DNA of 64,000 bases from JBCCLJ01 sp039026915 (GCA_039026915.1 JBCCLJ010000002.1:29703-93702), one strand, 5' to 3'. Positions 40,656 to 49,908 are shown, counted from the first letter of the stretch. Numbers and translations are program-made. Notes: generated from the sequence alone by a model not told the origin.

Positions 40656-42330
40656 GCTTCGCCGTCGAACGCTCCGCTTCGCTGACCCGGCCGAAGCAGA
40701 CGAAGGTCATGTCGTCGTGCTGAGAGGCCTTGCCGACGAAACGGTCGACCGCTTCGAGCACCGTCCGGCCAAGCTCGCCGGGGGCTCCTGAGGAATCAGC
40801 CAGCGCCTTCTCGAGGCGTCTTTCGCCGAACTGCTCGGCCCGCGCCGAATGCGCTTCGCTGATGCCGTCGGTGTAGAGCACCACACAATCGCCGATGTCG
40901 AGCTGAAACGAGCGCGCCTCGAACGTCGCCTTCGGATCGATGCCGATGGGCACGTTCTCGGGCGTTTCCAGGGGCACGACCGAACCACCGGACCAGGCGA
41001 GCGTCGGGTTGTGACCAGCGTTCGCGAGCTCCACCAAGCCGGTCTCACGATTCACCGCCAGCAACACCAGCGTGACGAACATGCCCTCCTCCGCGGCGCT
41101 CGACATCTTGTCCGAGAGCCTCGTCAGGATCTCCGTCGGCTCCGAGCAGCTCGCCGCGAGGTAGCGCATGTGGCTGCTGAGCTGCGCCATGTACAGAGCC
41201 GCGGAGACGCCCTTGCCCGAGACGTCACCGACGACGACCGCCAGACGTCCGTCGGCGAGATCGATGAAGTCGTAGTAGTCGCCGCCCACCTCGAGAGCCG
41301 GTCGGTAGTCGGCAAAGAAGTCCCAGCCGGGCACCGCCGGCAAGGAGTCCGGCAGAAAGCTCGACTGGATGCGCCGAGCCAGCGCTAGATCCTGCCGCAG
41401 CAGCTCCTGTGAAAGCAGTCGACCGTGAAGGCGCGCGTTGGCGAGGAAGAGAGCCGCCTGACCAGCAATCGCCATCAGCAGCGACATGTCGTCGCGCGTG
41501 AACACTTGGGTCGGGTCGGACGAGTCCGCATGAATGACGCCGTAGAGCTCTTCGCCCGCGATCATCGGCACGCAGACGACCGAGCGCAGCTGCAGACTGT
41601 GCACCGTTGCCGCTGCCGAGAATCTCTCATCTCCCATGGCGTCGGTCGACAGCACGCCAGCGCGGCTCTCGACGACCTCGCGCAGCACCGATCGACTGAG
41701 GCGAATCTCGGTCTTGTTGCCGCGGCGGGTGCGCGCGACCTCCGGTTGGAGCTCTTCGTCTTCGTCGCTCGACAGAAGGATCGCACCGCGCTCCGCCTGC
41801 GGAAAGACCTCGAAGATCTTCGAGAGGATCAAGGGCAGCAGCTTCCCCTCTTCGAGCGTCTCCGCGATCGCCGCGCTCACTTCGTCCATGAGTCGGAGCC
41901 GCTGGCTGAGATCGGTCTCGTGATCGGAGCCCGTCAAGGCGTGTACGGCCGAATCGACGTCGAGCTTGTTCAATACGCCGCTGCTGCTGACCGAGTCCTC
42001 GATGTCGTCGAGCACCAGCACTTGAGACTTGTTCGCGTTGCCGCCCTTCAGCGAGAACTTGAGGGAGACACCGCCGATGAGCACCTCGTCCCCCTCGCGC
42101 AGGACGCGCGAGTCCTTGATCAGCACCTTGTTGACGAACGTGCCGTTGCCGGACCCGAGATCCGTGATGGCATAGCCGTGCTTGAGCTTCTCGACGCGCG
42201 CGTGCTGCCTCGAGACGCGGGAGTCGTCGAGGCGGTAGTCGGCCTTCGAGCCACGTCCGAGCACGACCGTGTCGTCGAACTCGAAACGGTCTTCTGCCGC
42301 TGCCCCGGACTTCAGAGTGAGAGTCGGCAT
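40651..42330 (-). CDS. FHA-GAF-PP2C (SpoIIE-type) phosphatase
   Basis: The 559-residue protein has an FHA domain at 1-95 (GRGS, SRQHA, GSGNGTFVN), a GAF domain at about 145-305 and a SpoIIE-type PP2C domain at about 330-555. The metal-binding landmarks of the PP2C fold are visible: GGDYYD, DVSGKG, ANAGHNP and LYTDG. Such proteins dephosphorylate STAS antagonists to release a sigma factor or effector. The FHA domain would tether it to phosphothreonine proteins and the GAF domain could sense a small ligand. It is convergent with the STAS gene and 47 bp downstream of the cNMP/FHA gene on the same strand. Confidence 0.92.
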   Translation of the reverse strand: MPTLTLKSGAAAEDRFEFDDTVVLGRGSKADYRLDDSRVSRQHARVEKLKHGYAITDLGSGNGTFVNKVLIKDSRVLREGDEVLIGGVSLKFSLKGGNANKSQVLVLDDIEDSVSSSGVLNKLDVDSAVHALTGSDHETDLSQRLRLMDEVSAAIAETLEEGKLLPLILSKIFEVFPQAERGAILLSSDEDEELQPEVARTRRGNKTEIRLSRSVLREVVESRAGVLSTDAMGDERFSAAATVHSLQLRSVVCVPMIAGEELYGVIHADSSDPTQVFTRDDMSLLMAIAGQAALFLANARLHGRLLSQELLRQDLALARRIQSSFLPDSLPAVPGWDFFADYRPALEVGGDYYDFIDLADGRLAVVVGDVSGKGVSAALYMAQLSSHMRYLAASCSEPTEILTRLSDKMSSAAEEGMFVTLVLLAVNRETGLVELANAGHNPTLAWSGGSVVPLETPENVPIGIDPKATFEARSFQLDIGDCVVLYTDGISEAHSARAEQFGERRLEKALADSSGAPGELGRTVLEAVDRFVGKASQHDDMTFVCFGRVSEAERSTAKP

Positions 42331-42377
42331 CGTCGCGTCGACCGGTCAGGGCGGGCGCTGCGCCAAGCAGCGCCGCC

Positions 42378-43247
42378 TCAGAGCTTGAAGGTCGTTTTGA
42401 CCGCTCCGAAGTCCACCTTGTCGCCGTCCACGACCGCAACTCGCTCGCCGCCACCGACTCGCGTCCCGTTGACGGTGACGCCGTTGGTGGCACCGACCTC
42501 TTCGACCACGAAGAACTTTCCGCCGTCCGACACGATCCGTGCGTGGCGGCGCGAAATCGTGCGAGCGTCATTGACGGGCGTCAGGTCGATTCCGGGGGTG
42601 GTTCCGGTCGCAGCGTCCGGGCGACCGACCGTCGTCTCACCCTCCGCGGCGATGTCGAAGACGTGATCGGTGCCCTCGTGCTCGAGGCGCGGCTTGGCCG
42701 CCTTCTCTTCGGCAGCGGGCGGCTCTTCCGCCGCGGCGGGCGGCTCGGGCGCGGGCGGCGCCTCAGGGGGAGTCGGCGGGGTCGGCGGTGCCTCGGCCGG
42801 AGCGGGCTCGGGCGGCAGCGGAGAGCCGGCAGCGGCCTCACCGGACTGCGAATCCATGAAGTCGCGAACGTACTGTTCCATCTGACGCAAGCGCCCCGAA
42901 AGCTTGCGCATCATGCGCACAGCGACCTCGGGGTTCTTCTGCAGCATCTCGTCGAAGGTCGAGCCTTTGATGGGCAACAGGTTGCAGTCCGCAGTCGCTC
43001 GAGCAGACGCCGTCCGAGGCTGTGCTTCGAGTATGGCCATCTCGCCGAAGAAGTCGCCCTGGCGGAGTACGGCGAGTGTGACCTCGTCGCCGGAGTGCTC
43101 CTGGACGATCTCGACCTCGCCCTCCTGGATGATGAACATCTCGTCGCCCGGATCGCCGTGCCGAAAGACGAAGTCGCCGGCACTGACGTTGACGAAATAG
43201 CTCGGAGCCTCGTCCGGGTGATTCGATTCGTAGACCGGCTTGACCAT
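42378..43247 (-). CDS. Cyclic-nucleotide-binding and FHA domain protein
   Basis: I start at the ATG at 43247 (MVKPVYESN) with AGAGGACAG upstream; the product is 289 residues. Residues 18-130 are a cNMP-binding domain (GDFVFRHGDPGDEMFIIQEG, GDFFGEMAILEAQPRTASAR). Residues 140-195 are a Pro/Ala/Glu-rich linker. Residues 200-289 are an FHA domain (TVGRP, SRRHARI, NGVTVNG). There is no catalytic or DNA-binding domain, so it is probably an adaptor that joins a cyclic-nucleotide signal to phosphothreonine signalling. It shares the operon with the FHA-GAF-PP2C phosphatase. Confidence 0.88.
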   Translation of the reverse strand: MVKPVYESNHPDEAPSYFVNVSAGDFVFRHGDPGDEMFIIQEGEVEIVQEHSGDEVTLAVLRQGDFFGEMAILEAQPRTASARATADCNLLPIKGSTFDEMLQKNPEVAVRMMRKLSGRLRQMEQYVRDFMDSQSGEAAAGSPLPPEPAPAEAPPTPPTPPEAPPAPEPPAAAEEPPAAEEKAAKPRLEHEGTDHVFDIAAEGETTVGRPDAATGTTPGIDLTPVNDARTISRRHARIVSDGGKFFVVEEVGATNGVTVNGTRVGGGERVAVVDGDKVDFGAVKTTFKL

Positions 43248-43477
43248 AGCTACGCTCTGTCCTCTTTCTGGCGGGTCGCCCTGCACGACCGACCGACCAT
43301 CAGTCCCCCTGTCGCGCCACGCACACTGCATGGCGCCGCCCAGTCTACCCCGGAACCGGGCCCTGGCGGACGGACTGCCGACCGACATGCGTTAGCCTTT
43401 CGCTCCGAGGCGCGGTCCGCTCCGACGGTCGACCGAAGCCTCCTACCCGATGCTGACCACGTGACGGAAGAAACGAC

Positions 43478-44071
43478 GTGACCGAAGATTCACAGGGCGA
43501 AGCGCCTCATTTGACACTGAAGCTCGTCGCAACTCTCGCCGAGGTCGGCCGGGCAAGCACCGCTGTGACGGAGTTCTGCCAGCAGCACGGCATTCCGGAG
43601 CGCGACCACTCGGCACTTCAAGTGGTGATCGACGAGCTGCTGACCAACACCGTCTCCTATGGCTTCGAATCCGAGGGGGCGGTCGGCGGCACGGAAGACG
43701 TGACGGCACCCCACCCGACCGTCGACGGCCTGGCCGAACCTGCGGACGAAGACACGGTCGAGATGAAGGTGCCTCGCATCCACCTCGACCTCGAGCTCGC
43801 CGGCGGGGCGCTTCGCATCACCATCGTCGACAACGGTCGCGAGTTCGATCCCTTTGCACTCCAGCAGCCGGATACACACGCCGAGCTGGACGACCGCCCC
43901 ATCGGTGGACTCGGCGTTCACATCGTCAAAGAGCTGATGGACGACCTGAGCTATCGAAGGGAGTCGGGCAAGAACATGGTCCGGCTGTCACGACTCATCG
44001 TGCTCGAGGACGAAGAGGGCGCGGAAGAGTGGCCCGAGCGGGACACCGGCGGTCAGAACACGATCTACTGA
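43478..44071 (+). CDS. RsbW-like ATP-binding anti-sigma factor / serine kinase
   Basis: The 197-residue protein starts at a GTG (43478). It is a GHKL ATPase of the RsbW/SpoIIAB kind: N-box DELLTNTVSYGF (about 52-63), G1 box VDNGREFDPF (about 121-130) and GGLGVHIVKELMD for the lid and G2 region. An insert of about 30 residues rich in Glu, Pro and Thr lies between the N-box and G1. The expected role is to phosphorylate the STAS protein and hold a sigma factor or other target. No sigma factor gene lies in the window. It is divergent from the cNMP/FHA gene, with 230 bp between them. Confidence 0.85.
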   Translation: MTEDSQGEAPHLTLKLVATLAEVGRASTAVTEFCQQHGIPERDHSALQVVIDELLTNTVSYGFESEGAVGGTEDVTAPHPTVDGLAEPADEDTVEMKVPRIHLDLELAGGALRITIVDNGREFDPFALQQPDTHAELDDRPIGGLGVHIVKELMDDLSYRRESGKNMVRLSRLIVLEDEEGAEEWPERDTGGQNTIY

Positions 44072-44125
44072 GCGTCCGTTCGAATGGGGCGCCCCGGGGA
44101 ACGGGAAGCAGCTCGCGTTCGCTCC

Positions 44126-45478
44126 TCAGGGCACGACTTTGACGGCCACGAGGCGATCCTTCCCCCGCAGGTAGAGAACCCCGTTCGAAAGCACCGGGGC
44201 CGCCCAGGCCGGATACCGGAGCAGATCGCGCGAGCGGCCCTCGACGTCGCCAACCAGCTTGGCTGAAGCGAGCTCGCGGTACGCGCTCGGCGTCGCTTCG
44301 ACCAGATGAAGCTGACCGTACTCCGAAAGCACGAAGAGCAGGTCGCCGGCGGCGGTGAGCGAAGAGCGACGCAGACCGCGCTGACTCCAGAGCACCTCGC
44401 CGTCACTCCAGCGCACGGCCCGAAGCTCCGCCGTGGGACTCTTCTCGCCGCTCGATCCATAGAGAATCCCGTCGCGCAGAACCGGCGTCGCCCAGTGGCT
44501 CGCCAGCGACTGGCTGCGGCGCGGTGGGTCCCTCCACACGAGCTCCATCTTGGGCTTGGCAGCGTCCCCCGTCACGCGGAGCAGCGCTCCCCCCAACTCG
44601 TAGGACTCGGTAATGAAGATCTCTTCGCCGTCGACCAGCGGAGTCGCGCCGTTCACCGAGTACACCTTACGAGCGCGAAACGGGAAACGGTCGAGCATGC
44701 GCCCGGTCGACGGCTCGAAGAGCAGCAGTGCGTCGCGTGCCAGATGCACACCCACGCGGCCCCCTCTCAAGGTCCGCACGGACGGGCTGGCGTAGCTCGC
44801 CAGCTCGTCGAAGGCCCGCCAGACTTCACGGCCGGTGGCCTTGTCGAAAGCCACCAATCCGGAGCCGTCGGGATCGACCTTCCCTTCGTGAATGTTCCAG
44901 TCGCCTTTGGGGCTGCCGCCAATCGGTACCAGGAGGAGATCGCCTTCGATCGCCGGTGAGCTCGCGACGCCGAAGAAGTTGGTGACCACACCGAACTCCT
45001 CTGCCGTGTCGCGCTCCCAGATCACCTTGCCGTCGGCGACCGAGTGACAGCGCAGCCGACCATCGACACCGAAGACCCAGACGCGGTCGCCCTCGACCAG
45101 CGGTGCCGCGCGCGGACCGTTGCTGTACTCGAACGCATCCTCGTAGAAGCTCGGGTATCCCGACGTCCAGAGTTCTCTGCCGGTCTTCGCGTCGAGCGCC
45201 ACGAGCCGCGCCGTGTCTCCGATGCGCTCGAAGAAGAACAGCTTGCCGTCGGCGACCGCTGGAGCGGCATAGCCCTCCCCCGCGGCACGGTGCCACAGCA
45301 CCTGCGGCCCCGACTCGGGCCAGCTGCGGAGCAGCCCCTTCTCCGCCGATTGGCCGTCGCGCTGCGGCCCGAGGAAGCCCGGCCAGTCCTCCGCCCAGAG
45401 GCTGCCGGCGAGCGCAGCGCAGAGGATCGGCACCGAAAAGAGGGGGAGGCGCATCATGGAGTTCGAACGCTTCTTCAT
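44126..45478 (-). CDS. Secreted PQQ-type beta-propeller protein
   Basis: The 450-residue protein has a signal peptide (LPLFSVPILCAALAGSLWA). The body has repeated propeller blades of the PQQ/quinoprotein-like kind (FFFERIGDTARLVALDAKTG, GLVAFDKATGREVW, LLFEPSTGRMLD). It lacks an obvious quinone ligand signature, so it is more likely a BamB-like or binding propeller than a dehydrogenase. The ATG overlaps the stop of the SDR gene (ATGA), and it is the last gene of a seven-gene operon running from 50994. Confidence 0.85.
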   Translation of the reverse strand: MKKRSNSMMRLPLFSVPILCAALAGSLWAEDWPGFLGPQRDGQSAEKGLLRSWPESGPQVLWHRAAGEGYAAPAVADGKLFFFERIGDTARLVALDAKTGRELWTSGYPSFYEDAFEYSNGPRAAPLVEGDRVWVFGVDGRLRCHSVADGKVIWERDTAEEFGVVTNFFGVASSPAIEGDLLLVPIGGSPKGDWNIHEGKVDPDGSGLVAFDKATGREVWRAFDELASYASPSVRTLRGGRVGVHLARDALLLFEPSTGRMLDRFPFRARKVYSVNGATPLVDGEEIFITESYELGGALLRVTGDAAKPKMELVWRDPPRRSQSLASHWATPVLRDGILYGSSGEKSPTAELRAVRWSDGEVLWSQRGLRRSSLTAAGDLLFVLSEYGQLHLVEATPSAYRELASAKLVGDVEGRSRDLLRYPAWAAPVLSNGVLYLRGKDRLVAVKVVP

Positions 45479-46212
45479 TTCGTCTTCCTCGAGGAGCTCT
45501 TCTTCTTTCGAACGACCTTCTTGAGCGGCGCCAGATCGATCTCGTCGAGCACGGCGCCCTGTCGCGCATCGAGCGCCAACAGTACGACTTCGGCGACGTC
45601 GGCGGCGACGAGCGCCTGGTCCCCGTCCTCACCCGGCTCGAAGTCGAGGTCGTCGAAGAATGGAGTCCGCACCATGCCGGGGTTCACGATCGTGACGCCG
45701 ATACCTGACCGAGCCGACTCCGCGCGCAGCGACTGAGCAAAGCCACGCAGGCCGAACTTCGCCGCCGAGTACACCGAGCCGTAGGCACCGGCACGGCGAG
45801 CCGACTCGGAGCCGAGAAAGACCAACCTCCCTTCGCCACGGCGCTTCAACGACGGCAGAATCGCGCGAACCAGAAGCATCGGACTCACCAGGTCGAGATC
45901 GATGAGCCGGCGAATCTGATGTGTCGAGTGCTCTTCGAGAGAGCCGAAACGCCCCGCACCCGCGCAGAGGACAGCTCCCGCGAGCGGTTTCTTCGCGAGG
46001 CGCTCGCCAAGCGCCACCGTTGCTTCCAGATCGCTCAGATCGCAGCGCTCGAAGTCGAGGCCGTCACGCTCTGAAGGTGGTTCACTGCGGGCAACCCCGA
46101 GGACCGGGCGCGATGCCGCGAGCAGTCGCTCACAGACCGCCAAGCCGATACCCGAGGAGCAGCCGGTGACCAGGATCGGTGCGTCGCCGGTGTGAGGTTC
46201 GTCTTCGCTCAT
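45475..46212 (-). CDS. Short-chain dehydrogenase/reductase
   Basis: The 245-residue protein has the nucleotide-binding motif TGCSSGIG (about 16-23) and an Asp-containing second loop (RCDLSD). NAG is altered to CAGAG. The catalytic residues are Ser in FLGSES and Tyr/Lys in YSAAK. The short basic tail (KKVVRKKKSSSRKTK) is unusual. Known relatives reduce or oxidise small alcohols or ketones with NAD(P)(H). It overlaps the next gene by ATGA and lies 17 bp from the DUF1460 gene. The substrate cannot be told from the sequence. Confidence 0.9.
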   Translation of the reverse strand: MSEDEPHTGDAPILVTGCSSGIGLAVCERLLAASRPVLGVARSEPPSERDGLDFERCDLSDLEATVALGERLAKKPLAGAVLCAGAGRFGSLEEHSTHQIRRLIDLDLVSPMLLVRAILPSLKRRGEGRLVFLGSESARRAGAYGSVYSAAKFGLRGFAQSLRAESARSGIGVTIVNPGMVRTPFFDDLDFEPGEDGDQALVAADVAEVVLLALDARQGAVLDEIDLAPLKKVVRKKKSSSRKTK

Positions 46213-46229
46213 CGTCGCCTGAATCGAGT

Positions 46230-47144
46230 CTACTCTTCCGCAGGCGCGGCAGAGGGCAGGCTCCACCGCTGCACGTTGAGGCCCACGACAGGCCATTTCC
46301 GAGCAAGCGCTTGACCGGCAACGAAACGCGACAGCGTCATCTCAACGACACCACCGTGCACGGACGACGCGTGCCTGACTCGCGGGCCTCCGTCGGCAGG
46401 GAAGAGGAGCGCCTGGTGCGTCACCACGATCGGCGACCCCTCTTCTGAGCTTCGCACCACGTTCAGCAGCAGCACTTCGGAGCTGCCAGCCAGGAGTTGG
46501 CTGGCTCTGTCGATCGGCACGTAGTCCACTTCGAACGTTGCCGTCGGGACGTTTTCGGCTTCGAGGGAGAGCGCCCGAGCACGTGTCCTCTTCCGCCAAA
46601 GCTCAGGGGAGGTCCGCAAACGCACCGTTCGGGTCTCCTCAGCACCGTAGTCACGCGTCGCCTCGATCAAGAGACCCCGGCGCGTGAATGCGGGGATCCA
46701 TTGGGCTACGGGCAGGTGGTGGCGAGCCTCGAAAGACGGTGACCCGTCTCGGTAGCGCAAGGAGTCGAGATTCGGTCGTACCTCGTCGAAGGCTCGTGAA
46801 AGAGCCATCGCTACAACGGTCTCGACGTAGGTCGTGCAGTCGAACGCATCGAAGCGAATCCGCGGGTCAGAGTCGGGGGGCCTACCCTCCCCGAGCGGCG
46901 AAAGCGCGTAGCGAGCCCCGACGAACACCTCCGAGGCCTCCTCCAGGCGCTCCTCAGCATCGAGCCCCTCGAAAGACGCGATCAGGTCGTAGATCTGCTT
47001 CTCTCTCCGTAGTGCGCTCATGTCCACGTTGCTTTCTTGGCGCGCGGCGGCCGTGAACTCGCCTCCAGCCTGCCCCTCTTCCTGTGCACCGAGACCACTC
47101 GCGAGCAGGATCGACCAGAAGAGCATCTTCCGCGTCGAGGTCAC
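46230..47144 (-). CDS. DUF1460 family (amidase-like) secreted protein
   Basis: I place the start at the GTG at 47144, which overlaps the upstream stop as GTGA. It gives a signal peptide VTSTRKMLFWSILLASGLGA. The mature part has the family signature FDCTTYVETVVAMAL with the presumed nucleophile Cys and a downstream His (HHLPVAQWIP). DUF1460 proteins belong to the NlpC/P60-like cysteine hydrolase superfamily and are suggested to cut peptidoglycan or N-acyl bonds. The product is about 304 residues, mid-range for the family. A start at the ATG at 47126 is also possible. Confidence 0.82.
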   Translation of the reverse strand: MTSTRKMLFWSILLASGLGAQEEGQAGGEFTAAARQESNVDMSALRREKQIYDLIASFEGLDAEERLEEASEVFVGARYALSPLGEGRPPDSDPRIRFDAFDCTTYVETVVAMALSRAFDEVRPNLDSLRYRDGSPSFEARHHLPVAQWIPAFTRRGLLIEATRDYGAEETRTVRLRTSPELWRKRTRARALSLEAENVPTATFEVDYVPIDRASQLLAGSSEVLLLNVVRSSEEGSPIVVTHQALLFPADGGPRVRHASSVHGGVVEMTLSRFVAGQALARKWPVVGLNVQRWSLPSAAPAEE

Positions 47145-48136
47145 GAGCTCAGGCACGGGAAATAGACGTCCTTGGAGAAGACCTCGAGCAGCTGGCTCTC
47201 ACAGCCGTCGCGCAGTTCGTTCGCCAGATCGTCGCGATAGCTCGTCATGCCGTTCTCCGTCTGCATCGGGCGCGCCAGGAGTTCCTCCTCGGGATACTGA
47301 CGAACCAGCTGACGGTAGAACGACTGCGGCAGACGAAAGAGCCCCAGCGACACCGAATGCACCCGTTCGACGTCGATGGCATCAGCGACCTGCTCGAAGA
47401 GACCGCGGTAGCGATCGAGTGCGTCCGGTGTGAAGACGAGCGGATCGAAGCGCAGCCCGATCGGCCAGCCGTGCTCCTGGACGCGCGAGAGAGCCTCGAG
47501 CCGGCGCGCCAGGCTCGGCGCCCCATGCTCGAGCTCGACGGCCGTCGACTCGGGGCTGAGGCTGTACGCGACGACGCAGCGGCCGTGCGGATCCCGGCGC
47601 AGCAGGCCGCCGACCTGGACGCTCTTGGTGCGCAGTTCGAGATGCGCCCGAGGAATGCGTTCGAGCGCCGGCAGGAACGCATCGGCGAACGCGGTGACGC
47701 CGTCGAAGGCGAGACTGTCGCAGTCGTAGCCGGAGAAGAACCAGCTGGGCTCGGTGGTCGACTGTGCTGCGGTCGCTTCGATCTCGTCGATGAAGTCCTC
47801 GAAGTTGACGAAAACGACGAGATGGGCGGAGCGATACATGCCCTGTAAGAAGCAGTAACGACAGTCGTAGAGGCAGTTCATCATGTGCGAGAAGTAAAAG
47901 TTGCGCGCTCCTCCGATGCCGTAGCCCTCAGGCGTCGGCAGGACGAACCCCTCGTGTTTACGCGCAAGGATCAGAGTGGGCTGCGACTTCTGCAAGCGGA
48001 AGCTCTGCGCTCGACGATTGAAGACTTCCTGGAAGCGATCGATCTCGATGACTTCGGCTTTGGGCAGCCGGCTCAGGATCGAGGTCACTCGGGGATGGTC
48101 GAGCACTTCGGACTCGACGTAGACGAAGCGAATCAT
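47141..48136 (-). CDS. Spore photoproduct lyase-like radical SAM protein
   Basis: The 331-residue protein has the radical-SAM cluster motif CLYDCRYC (Cys88, Cys92, Cys95) after an N-terminal segment (VLDHPRVTSILSRLPKAEV) typical of the SplB family. The motif uses CxxxCxxC spacing. SplB repairs the thymine dimer called spore photoproduct in Bacillus and Clostridium spores. No sporulation genes are visible here, so the substrate may be a different DNA or nucleotide lesion. The ATG overlaps the stop of the nucleoside phosphorylase-like gene by 4 bp (ATGA), so the two enzymes probably act in one pathway. Confidence 0.88.
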   Translation of the reverse strand: MIRFVYVESEVLDHPRVTSILSRLPKAEVIEIDRFQEVFNRRAQSFRLQKSQPTLILARKHEGFVLPTPEGYGIGGARNFYFSHMMNCLYDCRYCFLQGMYRSAHLVVFVNFEDFIDEIEATAAQSTTEPSWFFSGYDCDSLAFDGVTAFADAFLPALERIPRAHLELRTKSVQVGGLLRRDPHGRCVVAYSLSPESTAVELEHGAPSLARRLEALSRVQEHGWPIGLRFDPLVFTPDALDRYRGLFEQVADAIDVERVHSVSLGLFRLPQSFYRQLVRQYPEEELLARPMQTENGMTSYRDDLANELRDGCESQLLEVFSKDVYFPCLSS

Positions 48137-49017
48137 CGGGGGGCACCCGCGTCCTGGCGTTGGGCGCTTCGGGGCTCGAGAGCCTGGACGCTCAACTCGT
48201 CGACGTAGGACTCGAGCTTGGCCACGAAGGCTCGCCCGTTCTCGGCTTCCGTCGAGAGCTCCGGCGGGCAGTCGTCGACGCCCAGTGCGAGGAGGCGCCG
48301 AGCCACGGTCCGCAGCCGACGCTGCAGCGTCTTCGACAGACGATGAGATACCAGCCAGCGCGAAACCAGCGCCTCAGCTGGTGAGTCATCGAGCTCGAGC
48401 GCCTGGCGTGAGAGTTCGTCGAGGATCTTCTGCGTCGGCGAGAGTGCACCTTCCACGCAAGCGGTGATCGACGCGGCGTCGAGCTCGCCGACGGGCGACT
48501 CCGCATGATCGGAAACCACCTTGAGACTGTGGATCAGCTCGGCCGTACCGAAACGGCGAGCCGCCGAGTAGAAACCACTCGCCTCCATCTCGAAGAGCAC
48601 CGCATCGCGATACTCCGTCTCCACCTCGTCGCAGGTGACGACCCCGGCCGTCGGCACCGGTGGCGCGAACGCGAGGCTCGGGAAGAATCGTCGTCCGGAG
48701 AGGCGCTCGCTGATGCTGTGCGCGAGGAAGACAGACCCCAGGGGATAGGCGACAGGGTCGAGACCGGAACCCGCCACGCCGACGTTCAGAAAGACAGCGC
48801 GCTCGGGTCGGGCGAGGCGGGCGGCGCCGTAGGCCGTCGCGAGCCCGGCACGCTCCCGACCCGGACCGCTGACGATCAAGTGGGTTCCATCTTTGCGGAA
48901 GCACCGGAAGCCGCGCGCAGAGTCGTCCGCAGAGAGTCGTAGATGCCGGCTCAAGGGGCGTGCCTCTTCGTGCATGGCGACGACGAGCAGCGCCTCGAGG
49001 AAGCCAGCCTCAACCAC
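48133..49017 (-). CDS. Nucleoside phosphorylase / nucleosidase-like protein
   Basis: The 294-residue protein starts at a GTG that overlaps the upstream stop by 8 bp. The first half follows the PNP/UDP phosphorylase fold: LVVAMHEEARPL, LIVSGPGRERAG, FLNVGVAGS. The substrate-site segment is FEMEASGFYSAARR (a Met-Glu pair as in MTA/SAH nucleosidases), and VVSDHAESP gives the catalytic Asp. The last 90 residues are a helical extension not seen in short nucleosidases. It probably cleaves or binds a purine nucleoside. Coupling to a SplB-like radical SAM enzyme, which releases 5'-deoxyadenosine if not catalytic in SAM, makes a clean-up or salvage role possible. Confidence 0.78.
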   Translation of the reverse strand: MVEAGFLEALLVVAMHEEARPLSRHLRLSADDSARGFRCFRKDGTHLIVSGPGRERAGLATAYGAARLARPERAVFLNVGVAGSGLDPVAYPLGSVFLAHSISERLSGRRFFPSLAFAPPVPTAGVVTCDEVETEYRDAVLFEMEASGFYSAARRFGTAELIHSLKVVSDHAESPVGELDAASITACVEGALSPTQKILDELSRQALELDDSPAEALVSRWLVSHRLSKTLQRRLRTVARRLLALGVDDCPPELSTEAENGRAFVAKLESYVDELSVQALEPRSAQRQDAGAPR

Positions 49018-49900
49018 CGGTGCTCTCCGCTGCCAGCAACTCGTGCTCCGCGCTCCAGCGACCGGCGATCTCGTCGACCTCAGCCAGCCTCTCGGTCAGC
49101 CCGCGCTTCTCCGCTCCCGCGCGCAGGATACGCAGCTTGTCGAAGAGCTTCACGAGCGTGTCGCGCCTCTGCTCGTCGTCGAGATCGAGCTCGTCGAGCG
49201 CCTTTGCGAGAGCCCGCACGCGAAAGCGGTCCATCGCTTCGAACCGTTGCGACAGTTGATCTTCGTGACCGCCGTGCTTGACCAGCAGGGGCTCCTCGAC
49301 GAAGCCCACCTCGTAGCGCGAACAGATGCGGAGCCAGAGGTCGTAGTCCTCACAGACGGGCAGCGACTCGTCGAAGCCACCGACCTCGACGAAGAGGCTC
49401 TTCTCGAGCAGCGTCGCCGACGGCGACACCACGCAGAGCTCGAGACAGTCGCGGTAGATCCAGCCACCCCGCTTGCGGTGCTTCTTGCGCTGCAGAACCT
49501 GATTACCGCGACGGATCCAGATCTCGTCGCTGTGCCAGAGACGCAGCTCCGGCCGGGCCGCCGCGGCCTGCAGCTGGCGCTCCAGCTTCTCGGGCTTCCA
49601 CTCGTCGTCGGAATCGAGAAAGGCGATCCAGGTGCCGGTCGCCATGGCGACGCCGAGGTTCCGTGCGCGGCTCGGCCCGGAGTTCGGCTGGAAGAGATAG
49701 CGCAAAGCCGGGCCGGCCTCTCGGCGCACCACCTCCGTCGCCCAGCGATCGACGACGCTGTGGGTGTCGTCGGTCGAGCCGTCGTCGACGACGACGATTT
49801 CGGTAGCGGCGACCGTCTGCTCGACGACCGACGCCAGAGCTCGGTCGAGGAGCTCCGCGCGCTGATAGGTCGGCAGAACGACCGAGACCGTGACGCTCAC
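49010..49900 (-). CDS. Family 2 glycosyltransferase
   Basis: The 296-residue protein starts at a GTG 8 bp after serC. It has the GT-A opening VVLPTYQRAELLDRAL, the nucleotide-sugar segment EIVVVDDGSTDDT and the metal-binding FLDSDDEW (about 92-99), followed by a D/E-rich acceptor region (CEDYDLWLR). There is no membrane helix. Such enzymes add sugars to lipids, polysaccharides or proteins; the acceptor is unknown. The operon position beside serC and envelope-type proteins hints at cell-surface glycan assembly. Confidence 0.9.
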   Translation of the reverse strand: MSVTVSVVLPTYQRAELLDRALASVVEQTVAATEIVVVDDGSTDDTHSVVDRWATEVVRREAGPALRYLFQPNSGPSRARNLGVAMATGTWIAFLDSDDEWKPEKLERQLQAAAARPELRLWHSDEIWIRRGNQVLQRKKHRKRGGWIYRDCLELCVVSPSATLLEKSLFVEVGGFDESLPVCEDYDLWLRICSRYEVGFVEEPLLVKHGGHEDQLSQRFEAMDRFRVRALAKALDELDLDDEQRRDTLVKLFDKLRILRAGAEKRGLTERLAEVDEIAGRWSAEHELLAAESTGG

Positions 49901-49908
49901 CGCTCGCG

